Source of the DNA: a virus
Length of the DNA stretch: 26,841 bases
Strand: one strand, 5' to 3'
Virus record (IMG/VR): IMGVR_UViG_3300032562_000153
Span: 1 to 26,841 of that record
Made by a program: the position numbers and the translations under genes. The notes beneath the pieces are model-generated. The model ran no database searches, was not told the origin of the DNA, and was given only the letters and a program-made list of their open reading frames with translations. Each line of letters begins with the position of its first letter. Position 1 is the first letter of the stretch. This document shows positions 15,823 through 24,219 of this stretch, one piece after another.

Positions 15823-16584
15823 TTATATAGTTATCTGAGTTTTCCCACTGAAGTATTTAAATCCGGCTTTGACTTTACCTTCTTCTGCGCCAATGACCTG
15901 TGTAGTAGCAAGACCTGTGCTGTCTGTTGTACCTCTAGCTTTGGTTAAATAACCTGCAGTTGTTTCAAAGTAAATATCAACACCAGCTTTTGCTATAGGA
16001 TTACTGCTAGCATCTACCAGTTGTGCCGATACGGTAGTATCTGTTTTGGTTAAAGTGATCCCTGGAAGATTTTCATTACATACATCTGCTATGGTTTTAT
16101 CGATGTCGATATCAAATGTTGTAGTAATGGCCGTTCCATTAACTGTTAAATTATTTGCCACAACAACAAAAGTCCAATCATCAACCGGACTATCCGCAAA
16201 TGGTACTAGAACATACATGATAGGACGAATCTGTGTAGCGTTATTAAAAAACCCAGTTGATCCTTTGATTTGATAGGTGTATTTTAGTACGTCGACAAAA
16301 TAAAATCTATTAGTTTCTTCAGACAGTCCGCAGGCAATAAATTGATGCGGGTTATTTAATGACAGTCCTGTTTTCTTTTCTGTTAAAATGTTAACTGGCG
16401 TAATTGTATCAGTGACATCCGGAGATTCTGGATAGTTATATGTTGTTACTAATCGGCCGTCCACCATAGTATTTGATGGAACTCCTTTAAACCAATTTAA
16501 TTGAAAAGACCCATCTGAGTTTGTAGTTATTGAGATGTTGCAATTAACAAAGTCATTTTTAAATGGTCTAATATAAAACTTCAT
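15823..16584 (-). CDS. Ig-like-domain virion protein, paralogue B
   Basis: The 253-residue product is similar in length and plan to the 15045-15803 protein. Shared landmarks are ADSPVDDWTFVVVA with LTVNGTAI, and a C-terminal Ig-like unit with VSAQLVDASSNPIAKAGVDI, YFETTAGYLTKARG and KVKAGFKYFSGKTQITI. The N-terminal 80 residues differ more, including IRPFKNDFVNCNIS. The start has AAGGA seven bases before ATG. A perfect late-promoter octamer lies 60 bases upstream inside the preceding gene and might drive it. The likely role is a virion surface or baseplate accessory protein; no enzyme motif is visible. Confidence 0.6.
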   Translation of the reverse strand: MKFYIRPFKNDFVNCNISITTNSDGSFQLNWFKGVPSNTMVDGRLVTTYNYPESPDVTDTITPVNILTEKKTGLSLNNPHQFIACGLSEETNRFYFVDVLKYTYQIKGSTGFFNNATQIRPIMYVLVPFADSPVDDWTFVVVANNLTVNGTAITTTFDIDIDKTIADVCNENLPGITLTKTDTTVSAQLVDASSNPIAKAGVDIYFETTAGYLTKARGTTDSTGLATTQVIGAEEGKVKAGFKYFSGKTQITI

Positions 16585-16599
16585 ATCTATTTCCTTGAA

Positions 16600-16863
16600 T
16601 TAACAATTACAATTACAGTTACCAACCATGGTGCCTATTAGGTTATTATTTATATCGTAGTAGTATAACGTCAATGCCATACCACTGCCACCCCAGGTAA
16701 AATGATTACCTGTTTCACCTACTTTTGAATAAGTCGGTAATTGGGCTGTTAATGTTGTGTACCCGCTGTCGTTAGTAAAGGCACTGATATTAGCTGGTGT
16801 TTTTGTAGTTTGTACTGTGCCATCACCAAATGTAACTATTCCATTTCCTAATATTACGCTCAT
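16600..16863 (-). CDS. Small fibre-like protein with NCNCNC tail, copy 1
   Basis: This 87-residue protein starts MSVILGNGIVTFGDGTVQTT, the kind of N-terminus seen in phage fibre proteins. A variable middle follows, then LYYYDINNN and the end GNCNCNC (C83, C85, C87). It has no other cysteine. The first 98 bases are identical to copy 3, after which the two diverge abruptly. Tail codons differ from those of the other copies, so the tail is kept at protein level. It could be a substrate for the downstream oxygenases and maturase, or a small trimeric fibre whose inward cysteines bind metal. No clear Shine-Dalgarno sequence precedes it, so coupling to copy 2 (7 bases away) is likely. Confidence 0.75.
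   Translation of the reverse strand: MSVILGNGIVTFGDGTVQTTKTPANISAFTNDSGYTTLTAQLPTYSKVGETGNHFTWGGSGMALTLYYYDINNNLIGTMVGNCNCNC
16647..16654 (-). promoter_or_regulatory. Possible internal late promoter
   Basis: The minus strand reads TATAAATA, the exact T4 late consensus, inside the codons for Asp-Ile-Asn-Asn of NCNCNC copy 1. It is placed about 60 bases before the Ig-domain gene that starts at 16584. It may be chance in an AT-rich coding stretch. Confidence 0.3.
16766..16863 (-). repeat. 98-bp exact direct repeat, unit 1
   Basis: Identical base for base to 17312-17409. Both cover the ATG and first 32 codons of an NCNCNC gene. Identity stops sharply at both ends of the shared segment. Confidence 0.95.
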
Positions 16864-16870
16864 AGTTTAA

Positions 16871-17131
16871 TTAGCAGTTGCAGTTACAATTCGCTGCGCC
16901 GCCCCAAATAGTATTATTATTAATATCAGACAAATATAGTGTAAGACTATATCCCCAAGATCCTGTAAAACTGCCTACTGACTGTGCTTTTGTTGCGTAA
17001 GTTGCTGCTACATTACTTGGCGTTAGATATCCGTTATCGTTAGCAAAGGCACTGACATTGGCTGGGGTCGCTGTGGTTTGTACAGTACCATCCCCAAATG
17101 TCATTATTCCATTTCCTAATATTGCGCTCAT
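16871..17131 (-). CDS. Small fibre-like protein with NCNCNC tail, copy 2
   Basis: The 86-residue product is the most diverged of the three in its N-terminal part (MSAILGNGIMTFGDGTVQTT) but keeps the plan: NDNGYLTP after the fibre-like start, a variable middle, LTLYLSDINNN, and NCNCNC at the end (C82, C84, C86). It has no other cysteine. Its tail is coded TGT-AAC-TGC-AAC-TGC, unlike copy 1 (TGT-AAT-TGT-AAT-TGT). It shares YLSDINNN with copy 1 rather than copy 3, so the halves have different histories. Only a weak AGAG precedes the ATG. Confidence 0.75.
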   Translation of the reverse strand: MSAILGNGIMTFGDGTVQTTATPANVSAFANDNGYLTPSNVAATYATKAQSVGSFTGSWGYSLTLYLSDINNNTIWGGAANCNCNC

Positions 17132-17145
17132 TTTTAATATTCTCT

Positions 17146-17409
17146 TTAGCAGTTACAATTACAATTCCACGGTCCAGCAGTACCTAATTGAGTTCCAGTT
17201 ACGCTATAGTAATATAATACCCCATTACGACTTGCTGTACCAGTTACTGAATGTATAGCATTAGGTATTGTTGCCCATGTTGATGCGGCTGTTGATGATG
17301 TTAAATATGAACTGTCGTTAGTAAAGGCACTGATATTAGCTGGTGTTTTTGTAGTTTGTACTGTGCCATCACCAAATGTAACTATTCCATTTCCTAATAT
17401 TACGCTCAT
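17146..17409 (-). CDS. Small fibre-like protein with NCNCNC tail, copy 3
   Basis: This 87-residue protein has the same first 32 codons as copy 1, a different middle (SYLTSSTAASTWATIPNAIH), then GVLYYYSVTG and the end PWNCNCNC (C83, C85, C87). It has no other cysteine. AGGA lies seven bases before ATG, and the upstream S74 fibre gene stops one base away, so it is probably made on the same transcript. The pattern of fixed start, changing middle and fixed cysteine tail recalls both modular fibre tips and precursor peptides with a constant recognition part. Function is unproven. Confidence 0.75.
   Translation of the reverse strand: MSVILGNGIVTFGDGTVQTTKTPANISAFTNDSSYLTSSTAASTWATIPNAIHSVTGTASRNGVLYYYSVTGTQLGTAGPWNCNCNC
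17312..17409 (-). repeat. 98-bp exact direct repeat, unit 2
   Basis: The second unit of the exact repeat described at 16766-16863. The intervening copy 2 gene is clearly diverged over the same region, so exchange between copies 1 and 3 or insertion of copy 2 are both possible. Confidence 0.95.
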
Positions 17410-17410
17410 T

Positions 17411-18220
17411 CTAGTTTCCTAGTCGACGTTTAAGTTCATTGACTTCTTGACGTAGTTCTTTAATGGCTTCAATTAGTAGCGGAGCAAAACGTTCATATTG
17501 AACAGTTAAATATTCATCGCTGATCGGTGCTGTTTTAACAATTTCAGGTAATACTGCCTGTGTGGCCTGCGCACTTACACCAACTTCACGCTGACGTGTG
17601 TAGCCTAATCCTTGTGCCAGATCATTTGCTTCGTAGTAGAATCCAGTTAGTTGGTCTACTTTATCTAGAGCATTTTCAATTACACCTAGTTTAGTTTTTA
17701 ATCGTTCATCTGAATAGTAACTCGTAATAGCATTAGTCGCACGTATTTCACCTACGTTACCAAATGTTCCAGTACCTACTCCCAATGACGTTAGTTGAGT
17801 ATATGCTGCTGTTATATTACCTGTTGTTATATTACCTGTTGTTATATTACCTAATGTGGTGATATACGGTTGACTTGCTGTTTGTAATGTACCAGTTAAA
17901 TATGCTCCGTTGACATATCCAGCAGCGGTTAGGTTGCCCGAAAGAGTAACTGATGAAGTACTAATAGTACCTTGAATAGTTCCGTATATAGCACCAGCAA
18001 CATATAAGTTGCCGCCGATACCCATACCGCCACCGACAATCATTGCGCCCGAAGTAGATGAAACAGAATTTGTATTTGCTGTAATTGTTAAACTACTTGC
18101 TGTTAAATTAGCACCTGTTGTGCTAGCACGTAGCCAAGCCGTTTTTGTGCTATTGTAAACATAAGTAATTCCGTTTACTAGTGCTTGTTGTCCGTTTGAT
18201 GGGCTTGAAGGAAATGCCAT
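17411..18220 (-). CDS. Tail fibre with S74 self-cleaving chaperone domain
   Basis: Residues 1-165 are fibre-like: MAFPSSPSNGQQALVNGITY, then GGGMGIGGNLYVAGAI and short TTGNI repeats. From S170 the protein matches the peptidase S74 intramolecular chaperone: SDERLKTKLG with S170 and K175 as the catalytic pair, EVGVSAQ, YLTVQYERFAPLLIEAIKEL and a C-terminal coiled coil. In this family the chaperone helps the fibre trimerise and then cuts itself off just before the serine; here that would release about 100 residues. GGAAG precedes the ATG. It ends one base before the first NCNCNC gene. Short tandem 15-base repeats at about 17808-17850 encode the TTGNI units. Confidence 0.88.
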   Translation of the reverse strand: MAFPSSPSNGQQALVNGITYVYNSTKTAWLRASTTGANLTASSLTITANTNSVSSTSGAMIVGGGMGIGGNLYVAGAIYGTIQGTISTSSVTLSGNLTAAGYVNGAYLTGTLQTASQPYITTLGNITTGNITTGNITAAYTQLTSLGVGTGTFGNVGEIRATNAITSYYSDERLKTKLGVIENALDKVDQLTGFYYEANDLAQGLGYTRQREVGVSAQATQAVLPEIVKTAPISDEYLTVQYERFAPLLIEAIKELRQEVNELKRRLGN

Positions 18221-18221
18221 A

Positions 18222-21200
18222 TTAATTTCTTCCTACTACAACTTCTATAGTTGCGATTGTATCATCATTAATTGTTTCTAGACTCTTACCAATTACGCAA
18301 CCAGGGCGCCATTTTGTTTGGTCTAATCGTTGTGCTATACCTGGAGTGTTGCTAGTTACCACCAACTCGCCTTTATTAATAGGACCTTGGACTTGACAAG
18401 GCACACGTCCTTGAAGTGCTACCGGCAAACCATCTATACCTGTATTCATAGTATAAGCAGGATTAACTGATATAACACCAGCTACAGCCGAATCATGGTC
18501 TGTTGTGCTTATTGTAATTTCTTGATTACCACCAAATACCACCACAGTGCCCGGAATATAGGAATTATCAGCTACATATAATTCGGCTAAGTCAGCGTAT
18601 ACTGCCGTAGATGCTACCGAAAATACTGTTTGGAATGGAACTGATGCAGTGCCTATATTACCCCAACCACCACCGGCACCATTAACAATAGCAGTCGCAA
18701 CATTAGATTGATTTACTGTTAACGCTTGTCCAACTGCCAGTGAAGTCCCGACACTAGCATTACTAGATACTGAAATACTCACCCCTGTTATAATTGCCAC
18801 ATTAGTGTTTAACGGAGCAGAAGTTATATCAACCCAAACATGATTAGTACCATCATACTCAAATTGGAATAAGATATCTGTACTAGTATCATACCACTGG
18901 TCACCAACTGTTGGGTTTGTTGGTGCTGTGCTTGATGTGGTTTGTCTAACACCCCCGGCATTGATGTTTCCTGCGGTAATATTTCCTGTTACATTTAAAT
19001 TACCCAATGTACCAATAGTAGTAATATTTGGTTGATTTGCTGTTTGTATTGTACCAGTTAATGTTGCTCCGGTATTTCCGATAGTTGGACTGTACACTGC
19101 TCCAAGTGAAGCATATCCAGTTGAAGCAAGATTACCTGTTACTTTAAATGTTTTAGTGGCATTGTTAAATCGTCCGATTTCATTGCCAGTATCGCCGCCA
19201 CCGACTGAAAATATAATATCAGCATTAGAATTGTACGTGCTTAATACTAAGTTACCGCTACTTACTCCGGCATTTCCTAAGACATACAAATAACCGTCAT
19301 TAAACCCAGTAAGTCCATATCCCGCTTGATTATATGTACTCGAATTAATACCCATGTCAATGAAACCAACAAGGGCATTACCATTATCAGCGGTAGCTAC
19401 TATATCTGTACTTGCAATATTGCCTGAATTAATATTTTGTATATTAAGTTGACTGTAGCCATTATAATTAGCCGACAATTGTAATATAGTTTGCGGCTCA
19501 AACACATACCCTGTACCAATACCTGCGTATAGTGCCCCAAAACCATTAACGTTACCAAAGAATTGGCCACTATTACCAGTAATATTAATTTGATTTATAT
19601 TACCAATAAAGTTAATACTACCCGATACATTTAAATTGCCATTTACACTAGTATTTCCGCCATTACCAAATGAAGTTAGTCCGGCTAACGTAGTAATATT
19701 TGGTTGACTTGCTGTTTGTAATGTACCAGTTAACAATGCCCCACTATTACCAATTGTTGTAGCATTTACTGTTCCTGCTAGTATTGTAGACGTTGTAATT
19801 ATTGAATTTACAGTAATATTACCAGCTGATATGTTGCCTGTGACTATTTCACTTTGATTTATAATCTCAGTGTTAACCGAAGTAGTTGTACCTAGTACAG
19901 TTAAATTACCTGTAACAACAATATTACCACCAACTGCTAGATTACCCTGTACTGTAGTAGTTGGACCTACTAAAGTATTAGCTGTACTCACTCCATTGGC
20001 TGATAGTGTTTGTGTTACTCCGTTTGAAGTAAACACAAAGGCATTATTAGTTACACCAATGGTACTACCGCCCAAATCAATAGTACTAGCTGAGAAATAT
20101 CCTGTACGCCAACGTAATGTTGGACTACCTAAATCATATGCGACATTTGATGTAGGCAAAACATTACCAGTAATATTAACATTAGCAGTGTCAAGTAATA
20201 CTTCTGTTGTGCCATTAATTAACTCATAGCTCGATACTGTGGCACCATTGAAGTTAAGATGACGAACTTCGATAACGTCTGTAGTCAAAGGTATTTCGCT
20301 AAATTGAATTTCGTTATTAGAAACAATGTTATAAGCAGTAAATGGTTGTTGTAGCGTACCGTTAATGCTAACCATAACACCAGTAGTGGTTGAATTTGAA
20401 CTCAATGTATAAACATTACTTGTACCGTCTGGATTGATGATATCCGATGAAATTGTTGCTTGCCCCGGAGTTATCCAGGTATTACCATTCCATGTTTCGA
20501 GTTGACTGTTGTCTGTGTTAAATCTAGTAAAACCTATTAACGCATTACTTGGGCGAGTCGAAATATTCCCTGACGGGATGCCCAATGCTAAATTTCCTGT
20601 TATCTGAACTGTGCCTGTGCCCGTTGGGCTCAAATAAACATTACCGTTAGCAAATGATGTGCTAATAGTTGTGTTGCTAAAAGTAATATTGCCTATGCTA
20701 ACAGCCGCAGGTAACCCAAATGTTCCTGAATACACAGCACCACTGATATACACACTATTACCAGTGAAGCTAATAGGGCTACCGCCACTATATGGTGTGT
20801 TATTACCGTTGAATTGTAAAATTCCTGACTGATAATCAAAAAACCACTCATCATTGTTACCAGAACCTGTGGCAAATATCTGTGTGCCTTTTGAAGCCAC
20901 ATTGGCTGCATTACCACTAGGTGCTATCCATGCTTTGATTTGATAGGTAGGACCAAACTCAGGCGGAATCCAGAATGTCTGTCCTGTTTCCCACGTTAAT
21001 GTAGGTGTTGTAATTCCACTGTCATTGGTACACTGTATTGGAAAGCTAGAAGTAAAGACCGTGACCACGCTGGTATTACTGCTAGGAATAATACTAGGAA
21101 TCTGCCCAGACTGCTGCATAATTTTATCAGCACGTATTTGTAAGGGACTTGGAAACGGCTCTTGGGTCGCATCAACGTTGCCTGATATATCAGTCTTAGC

Positions 21201-21269
21201 CGCGCCAAAGCCTATCTTTTTCCAAAGGTAGTCTACTTTCTGCGAATCAGGTACTTGTGATATTGACAT
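18222..21269 (-). CDS. Large tail fibre / baseplate protein, 1015 aa
   Basis: The N-terminus SQKVDYLWKKIGFGAAKTD is of a type I recall from marine T4-like structural proteins and may attach it to the tail. The body holds a VYTLSSNST-MVSINGTLQ-DVIEVRHL module (about 285-350), a AYDLGSPTLRWRTGYFS strip, shaft repeats, and a large module (IASTDIVA, FIDMGINSSTY, DGYLYVLGN; about 600-720) also present in the giant fibre. The last 120 residues, from YADLAELYVADNSYIPGTVV through QGRVPCQVQG to IEVVVGRN, form a compact end domain found in marine phage fibres, possibly self-processing. It starts one base after the stop of the 982-residue gene and is followed one base later by the S74 fibre. Confidence 0.8.
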   Translation of the reverse strand: MSISQVPDSQKVDYLWKKIGFGAAKTDISGNVDATQEPFPSPLQIRADKIMQQSGQIPSIIPSSNTSVVTVFTSSFPIQCTNDSGITTPTLTWETGQTFWIPPEFGPTYQIKAWIAPSGNAANVASKGTQIFATGSGNNDEWFFDYQSGILQFNGNNTPYSGGSPISFTGNSVYISGAVYSGTFGLPAAVSIGNITFSNTTISTSFANGNVYLSPTGTGTVQITGNLALGIPSGNISTRPSNALIGFTRFNTDNSQLETWNGNTWITPGQATISSDIINPDGTSNVYTLSSNSTTTGVMVSINGTLQQPFTAYNIVSNNEIQFSEIPLTTDVIEVRHLNFNGATVSSYELINGTTEVLLDTANVNITGNVLPTSNVAYDLGSPTLRWRTGYFSASTIDLGGSTIGVTNNAFVFTSNGVTQTLSANGVSTANTLVGPTTTVQGNLAVGGNIVVTGNLTVLGTTTSVNTEIINQSEIVTGNISAGNITVNSIITTSTILAGTVNATTIGNSGALLTGTLQTASQPNITTLAGLTSFGNGGNTSVNGNLNVSGSINFIGNINQINITGNSGQFFGNVNGFGALYAGIGTGYVFEPQTILQLSANYNGYSQLNIQNINSGNIASTDIVATADNGNALVGFIDMGINSSTYNQAGYGLTGFNDGYLYVLGNAGVSSGNLVLSTYNSNADIIFSVGGGDTGNEIGRFNNATKTFKVTGNLASTGYASLGAVYSPTIGNTGATLTGTIQTANQPNITTIGTLGNLNVTGNITAGNINAGGVRQTTSSTAPTNPTVGDQWYDTSTDILFQFEYDGTNHVWVDITSAPLNTNVAIITGVSISVSSNASVGTSLAVGQALTVNQSNVATAIVNGAGGGWGNIGTASVPFQTVFSVASTAVYADLAELYVADNSYIPGTVVVFGGNQEITISTTDHDSAVAGVISVNPAYTMNTGIDGLPVALQGRVPCQVQGPINKGELVVTSNTPGIAQRLDQTKWRPGCVIGKSLETINDDTIATIEVVVGRN

Positions 21270-21270
21270 C

Positions 21271-24219
21271 TTATGCTAATCCTAAAGTAGTCACTGTTTG
21301 ACCACTTGCTAACGCTATTCTTATTAAGGCCACATTATTTGTTGCTGTTGTTAAACTTACATTACCAAATGTAATTGTATAGTTTCCGTTTAGTGCTACG
21401 TTGGCCGCTATCAGTGTGCCTGATCCACAACCATTTGATCCATTACCACCACTACCTGTGTTTGCTCCGGGACGTCCACTACCACCATAGTTAACAGTGG
21501 CATCTAACCAACCATTTAGACTACTAGTTTGATCTATATATGTTCCGGGTGCCGCTACCCAAACTCCAGCAACACCCGCTGGTGCTACTATATTTAAGTT
21601 AAATCCACTTATACCACTACGTTGATAGCCCATGGTAAAGTATTGATTATTAGCACCGTCACCACTACGATTAGGTCCTGGCGGTAAGTAGCCTGTGCTG
21701 TAATTGTTAGCTGAGAATTTTAATACGCCAATTCTTATGGTTGCTTCTCGTGTGCCTGCTACTCCGGGATCAGCAGCTTCTGTGTAGACATTAGGTGTGG
21801 TCATGAAGTTAGTAGAACTTACATAGCTTGGTGTATTGGTTGTTGCTGCCAAGAAGTAGGTGCTACGCACTCCTGGGTTAGTATTACCTGATGTATTTGC
21901 TGATATAGCAATTTCACTAATCCCCGTTTGCGCCGCAGTATGAACTTGTATGTTAGCATTGGCGCCAATGTTATATAGATTCACTGATTGTCCGTTACAG
22001 TTAGTGGCATATATCAAAAGATTAGCCACACTGCGCACAGAGCTTGATGTAATTGATACTGTTAAGTTGGCCACTGTGTAAGGTGAATATGCTCCGCTGT
22101 TAGCGTATGGTATGTTACTACCGTTGACTAGAGCATTAGCTGGATTGCTTAAGGTAGCATAGGTCCAGTTTGAGTTAGCTATGACCAAACTACCTGTACC
22201 TTCTTGGTTTTGTCCAGATAGCATCTGTAGCGGATTTGTAATATTAGTATAGGCCTGACCTATCCAATTTGGTCCAATTGTAACACCAGATACTGTTAGC
22301 GTTGGGCTACCAGAATTAAAATATGGTATACCTGAAATATATCTATAAGTTCCAGGTGTAGCTATAGAAATATTACCCCAAGTGACTGTAGGAGTGGTAA
22401 TAATATTATCAACTACAAAATCCACAGCTGATGTTGATCCAGTAATTGAATGAGTTATCCTAAATCTGTTTGCTCCTACATTCAATACACTGCCAGAGGA
22501 TGTGACATTAGCTTCAAACCCATAACTGTATCCTGGATAGTATATTGAGCTAGCAAAGGTAGTGGCTGCGCCTGATTGGTTGAATAGGTTGTAATCACTA
22601 AGAGTGGTAATCCAAAGGTTTCCAGTTAATCCTGTTGTCTGTGGAGTTGCTAAGTTTACATTACCAGCATAGACATTGTTGATTAGCGCACTTAATATAC
22701 CAGCATTACCATTATAGGTTAATGTGTTAGTGACTGTGCCGGCATTGGCATTGATAACACCCTGATTATATGTAGCACGGTTTACAGCTGCTCCAGCTGT
22801 CAAAGTTGTACCACCTGTATTGTCTGTGGCATTGACTGCTAGATATGGAGTTGCACCAACACTAGTACCATAGCTTAATGAACGTGTACTTACACCATAT
22901 GGCTGTGGCGGTACGTTGGCATAGACTTTTAATGCCTGTGTTGTATATAACGGAATAATACTTGGGTTAGCAATGTTGTCTGTTAACAATGCCAAGTTTA
23001 CTGTGTCTGTGCCGGTACCGCTGTTACCATTATAGGTATATGATAAGTTTCCGCCCAACACCCCGCCAGCATTAGAGTTGCTAGCTACGTTTGAATAATT
23101 GCCATCACCCCATAGCACTGACCATGTAACTGTTGACGTATTAGTATTTGTTGTGGTATTTTGTAAGTAAACAGCATTACCTTGGATAACATATAAATTA
23201 TTACCACTAAGAACAGTACCACCAGTATTAGTTCTATATAGGTTAAAACTCATTACCGGGTTAGGACCATAAATCTGTATGTATCCCGGAATACTTAATG
23301 TAGCAGTGTTACTAGGTCCTGCGCCATTTGTGTTAGTCGCGGTAACTGTAACTGTAAATGGTGTACCAGCATTAGTATTGTATTGATGTGTAGCAGTTGT
23401 TGAGCTAGTAGTTGTATTACCTGTACCATCACCCCAATTGATCACATATTGGTTAACATTGCCTTGCGGTACCATTGTCAGTAACACATCTTGGCCTTGA
23501 CCGCCTGCTGTTACGTTTGCTGAGAAACTAACACTACGAACAAAGGTATTAGTAAATAAGTTTTCTGCTACTGAGTTTAAAATATCAATAGCATCTGTTA
23601 CATAGGTTCCTGTAGTAAATCCCAAATAGGCAGCGTTAGCTTGTAGATTACCGCTATTAACAGTCGGAGTTCCTAGAGAAATTACATTACCAACTACTTC
23701 TGTACCTAGAGCATTATCAACATAGGCTTTGGTTGCAGCATCTGATCCTACAATGGGATTGGCAACATTTATGATTCTATTATTACCGGCGTTTAAATTA
23801 CCAGTAATAAACAAGTTTCCAATATTAACGTTTGCTACAGTTAAGTTACCGCTGATTGTTAGATTCTGTAGTATACCAACATTAGTGATGTTTGGTTGAT
23901 TGGCTGTTATTAAGGTGCCAGCAAGAGAATTTGCGTATACTGTATTCCATTGATTGGTTATATTGCCTAAACTGTATACAGCATTGCCTGTGGTAATTAA
24001 ATGGCCTGATTCAATTAAAATATTGCCATTTACGACTAAACTTTGACCAAAATTGGTAGGATTTGCTTCATTTATCCCCACCGTAAAGCCAGCGAAGTCC
24101 ATGTACAGTAAAGTTGCGCCGAGTGGACCACTATTAGTGGTGCTGACAAACGAAAGGTCTGTGCCTTGTCTGTCTAATGCTGATATTAACGCATACCCGG
24201 GGATTCGACTGATTGCCAT
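21271..24219 (-). CDS. Large structural protein with PKD-like domains, 982 aa
   Basis: The N-terminus MAISRIPGYALISALDRQGT resembles a marine T4-like tail protein start. Fibre repeats follow to about residue 150, then AATKAYVDNAL (about 160), a small helix common in phage fibres. Two PKD-like Ig units are marked by INWGDGTGN (about 270) and VLWGDGNYS (about 367). A long beta-rich region leads to a C-terminal glycine-rich part with GSGRPGANTGSGGNGSNGC. PKD domains often mediate surface or glycan contact. GGAAG lies before ATG. A late promoter sits within a hairpin just upstream whose outer stem pairs with the start codon. Confidence 0.78.
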   Translation of the reverse strand: MAISRIPGYALISALDRQGTDLSFVSTTNSGPLGATLLYMDFAGFTVGINEANPTNFGQSLVVNGNILIESGHLITTGNAVYSLGNITNQWNTVYANSLAGTLITANQPNITNVGILQNLTISGNLTVANVNIGNLFITGNLNAGNNRIINVANPIVGSDAATKAYVDNALGTEVVGNVISLGTPTVNSGNLQANAAYLGFTTGTYVTDAIDILNSVAENLFTNTFVRSVSFSANVTAGGQGQDVLLTMVPQGNVNQYVINWGDGTGNTTTSSTTATHQYNTNAGTPFTVTVTATNTNGAGPSNTATLSIPGYIQIYGPNPVMSFNLYRTNTGGTVLSGNNLYVIQGNAVYLQNTTTNTNTSTVTWSVLWGDGNYSNVASNSNAGGVLGGNLSYTYNGNSGTGTDTVNLALLTDNIANPSIIPLYTTQALKVYANVPPQPYGVSTRSLSYGTSVGATPYLAVNATDNTGGTTLTAGAAVNRATYNQGVINANAGTVTNTLTYNGNAGILSALINNVYAGNVNLATPQTTGLTGNLWITTLSDYNLFNQSGAATTFASSIYYPGYSYGFEANVTSSGSVLNVGANRFRITHSITGSTSAVDFVVDNIITTPTVTWGNISIATPGTYRYISGIPYFNSGSPTLTVSGVTIGPNWIGQAYTNITNPLQMLSGQNQEGTGSLVIANSNWTYATLSNPANALVNGSNIPYANSGAYSPYTVANLTVSITSSSVRSVANLLIYATNCNGQSVNLYNIGANANIQVHTAAQTGISEIAISANTSGNTNPGVRSTYFLAATTNTPSYVSSTNFMTTPNVYTEAADPGVAGTREATIRIGVLKFSANNYSTGYLPPGPNRSGDGANNQYFTMGYQRSGISGFNLNIVAPAGVAGVWVAAPGTYIDQTSSLNGWLDATVNYGGSGRPGANTGSGGNGSNGCGSGTLIAANVALNGNYTITFGNVSLTTATNNVALIRIALASGQTVTTLGLA

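Noticed and set aside
16600-17409. Diversity-generating retroelement variable repeats
   Set aside because: No reverse transcriptase or template repeat is in the window, and differences among copies are not confined to adenine sites.
17808-17850. Short tandem repeats that could suggest a CRISPR-like or regulatory array
   Set aside because: They are in-frame 15-base repeats encoding TTGNI units inside the S74 fibre, with no spacers.
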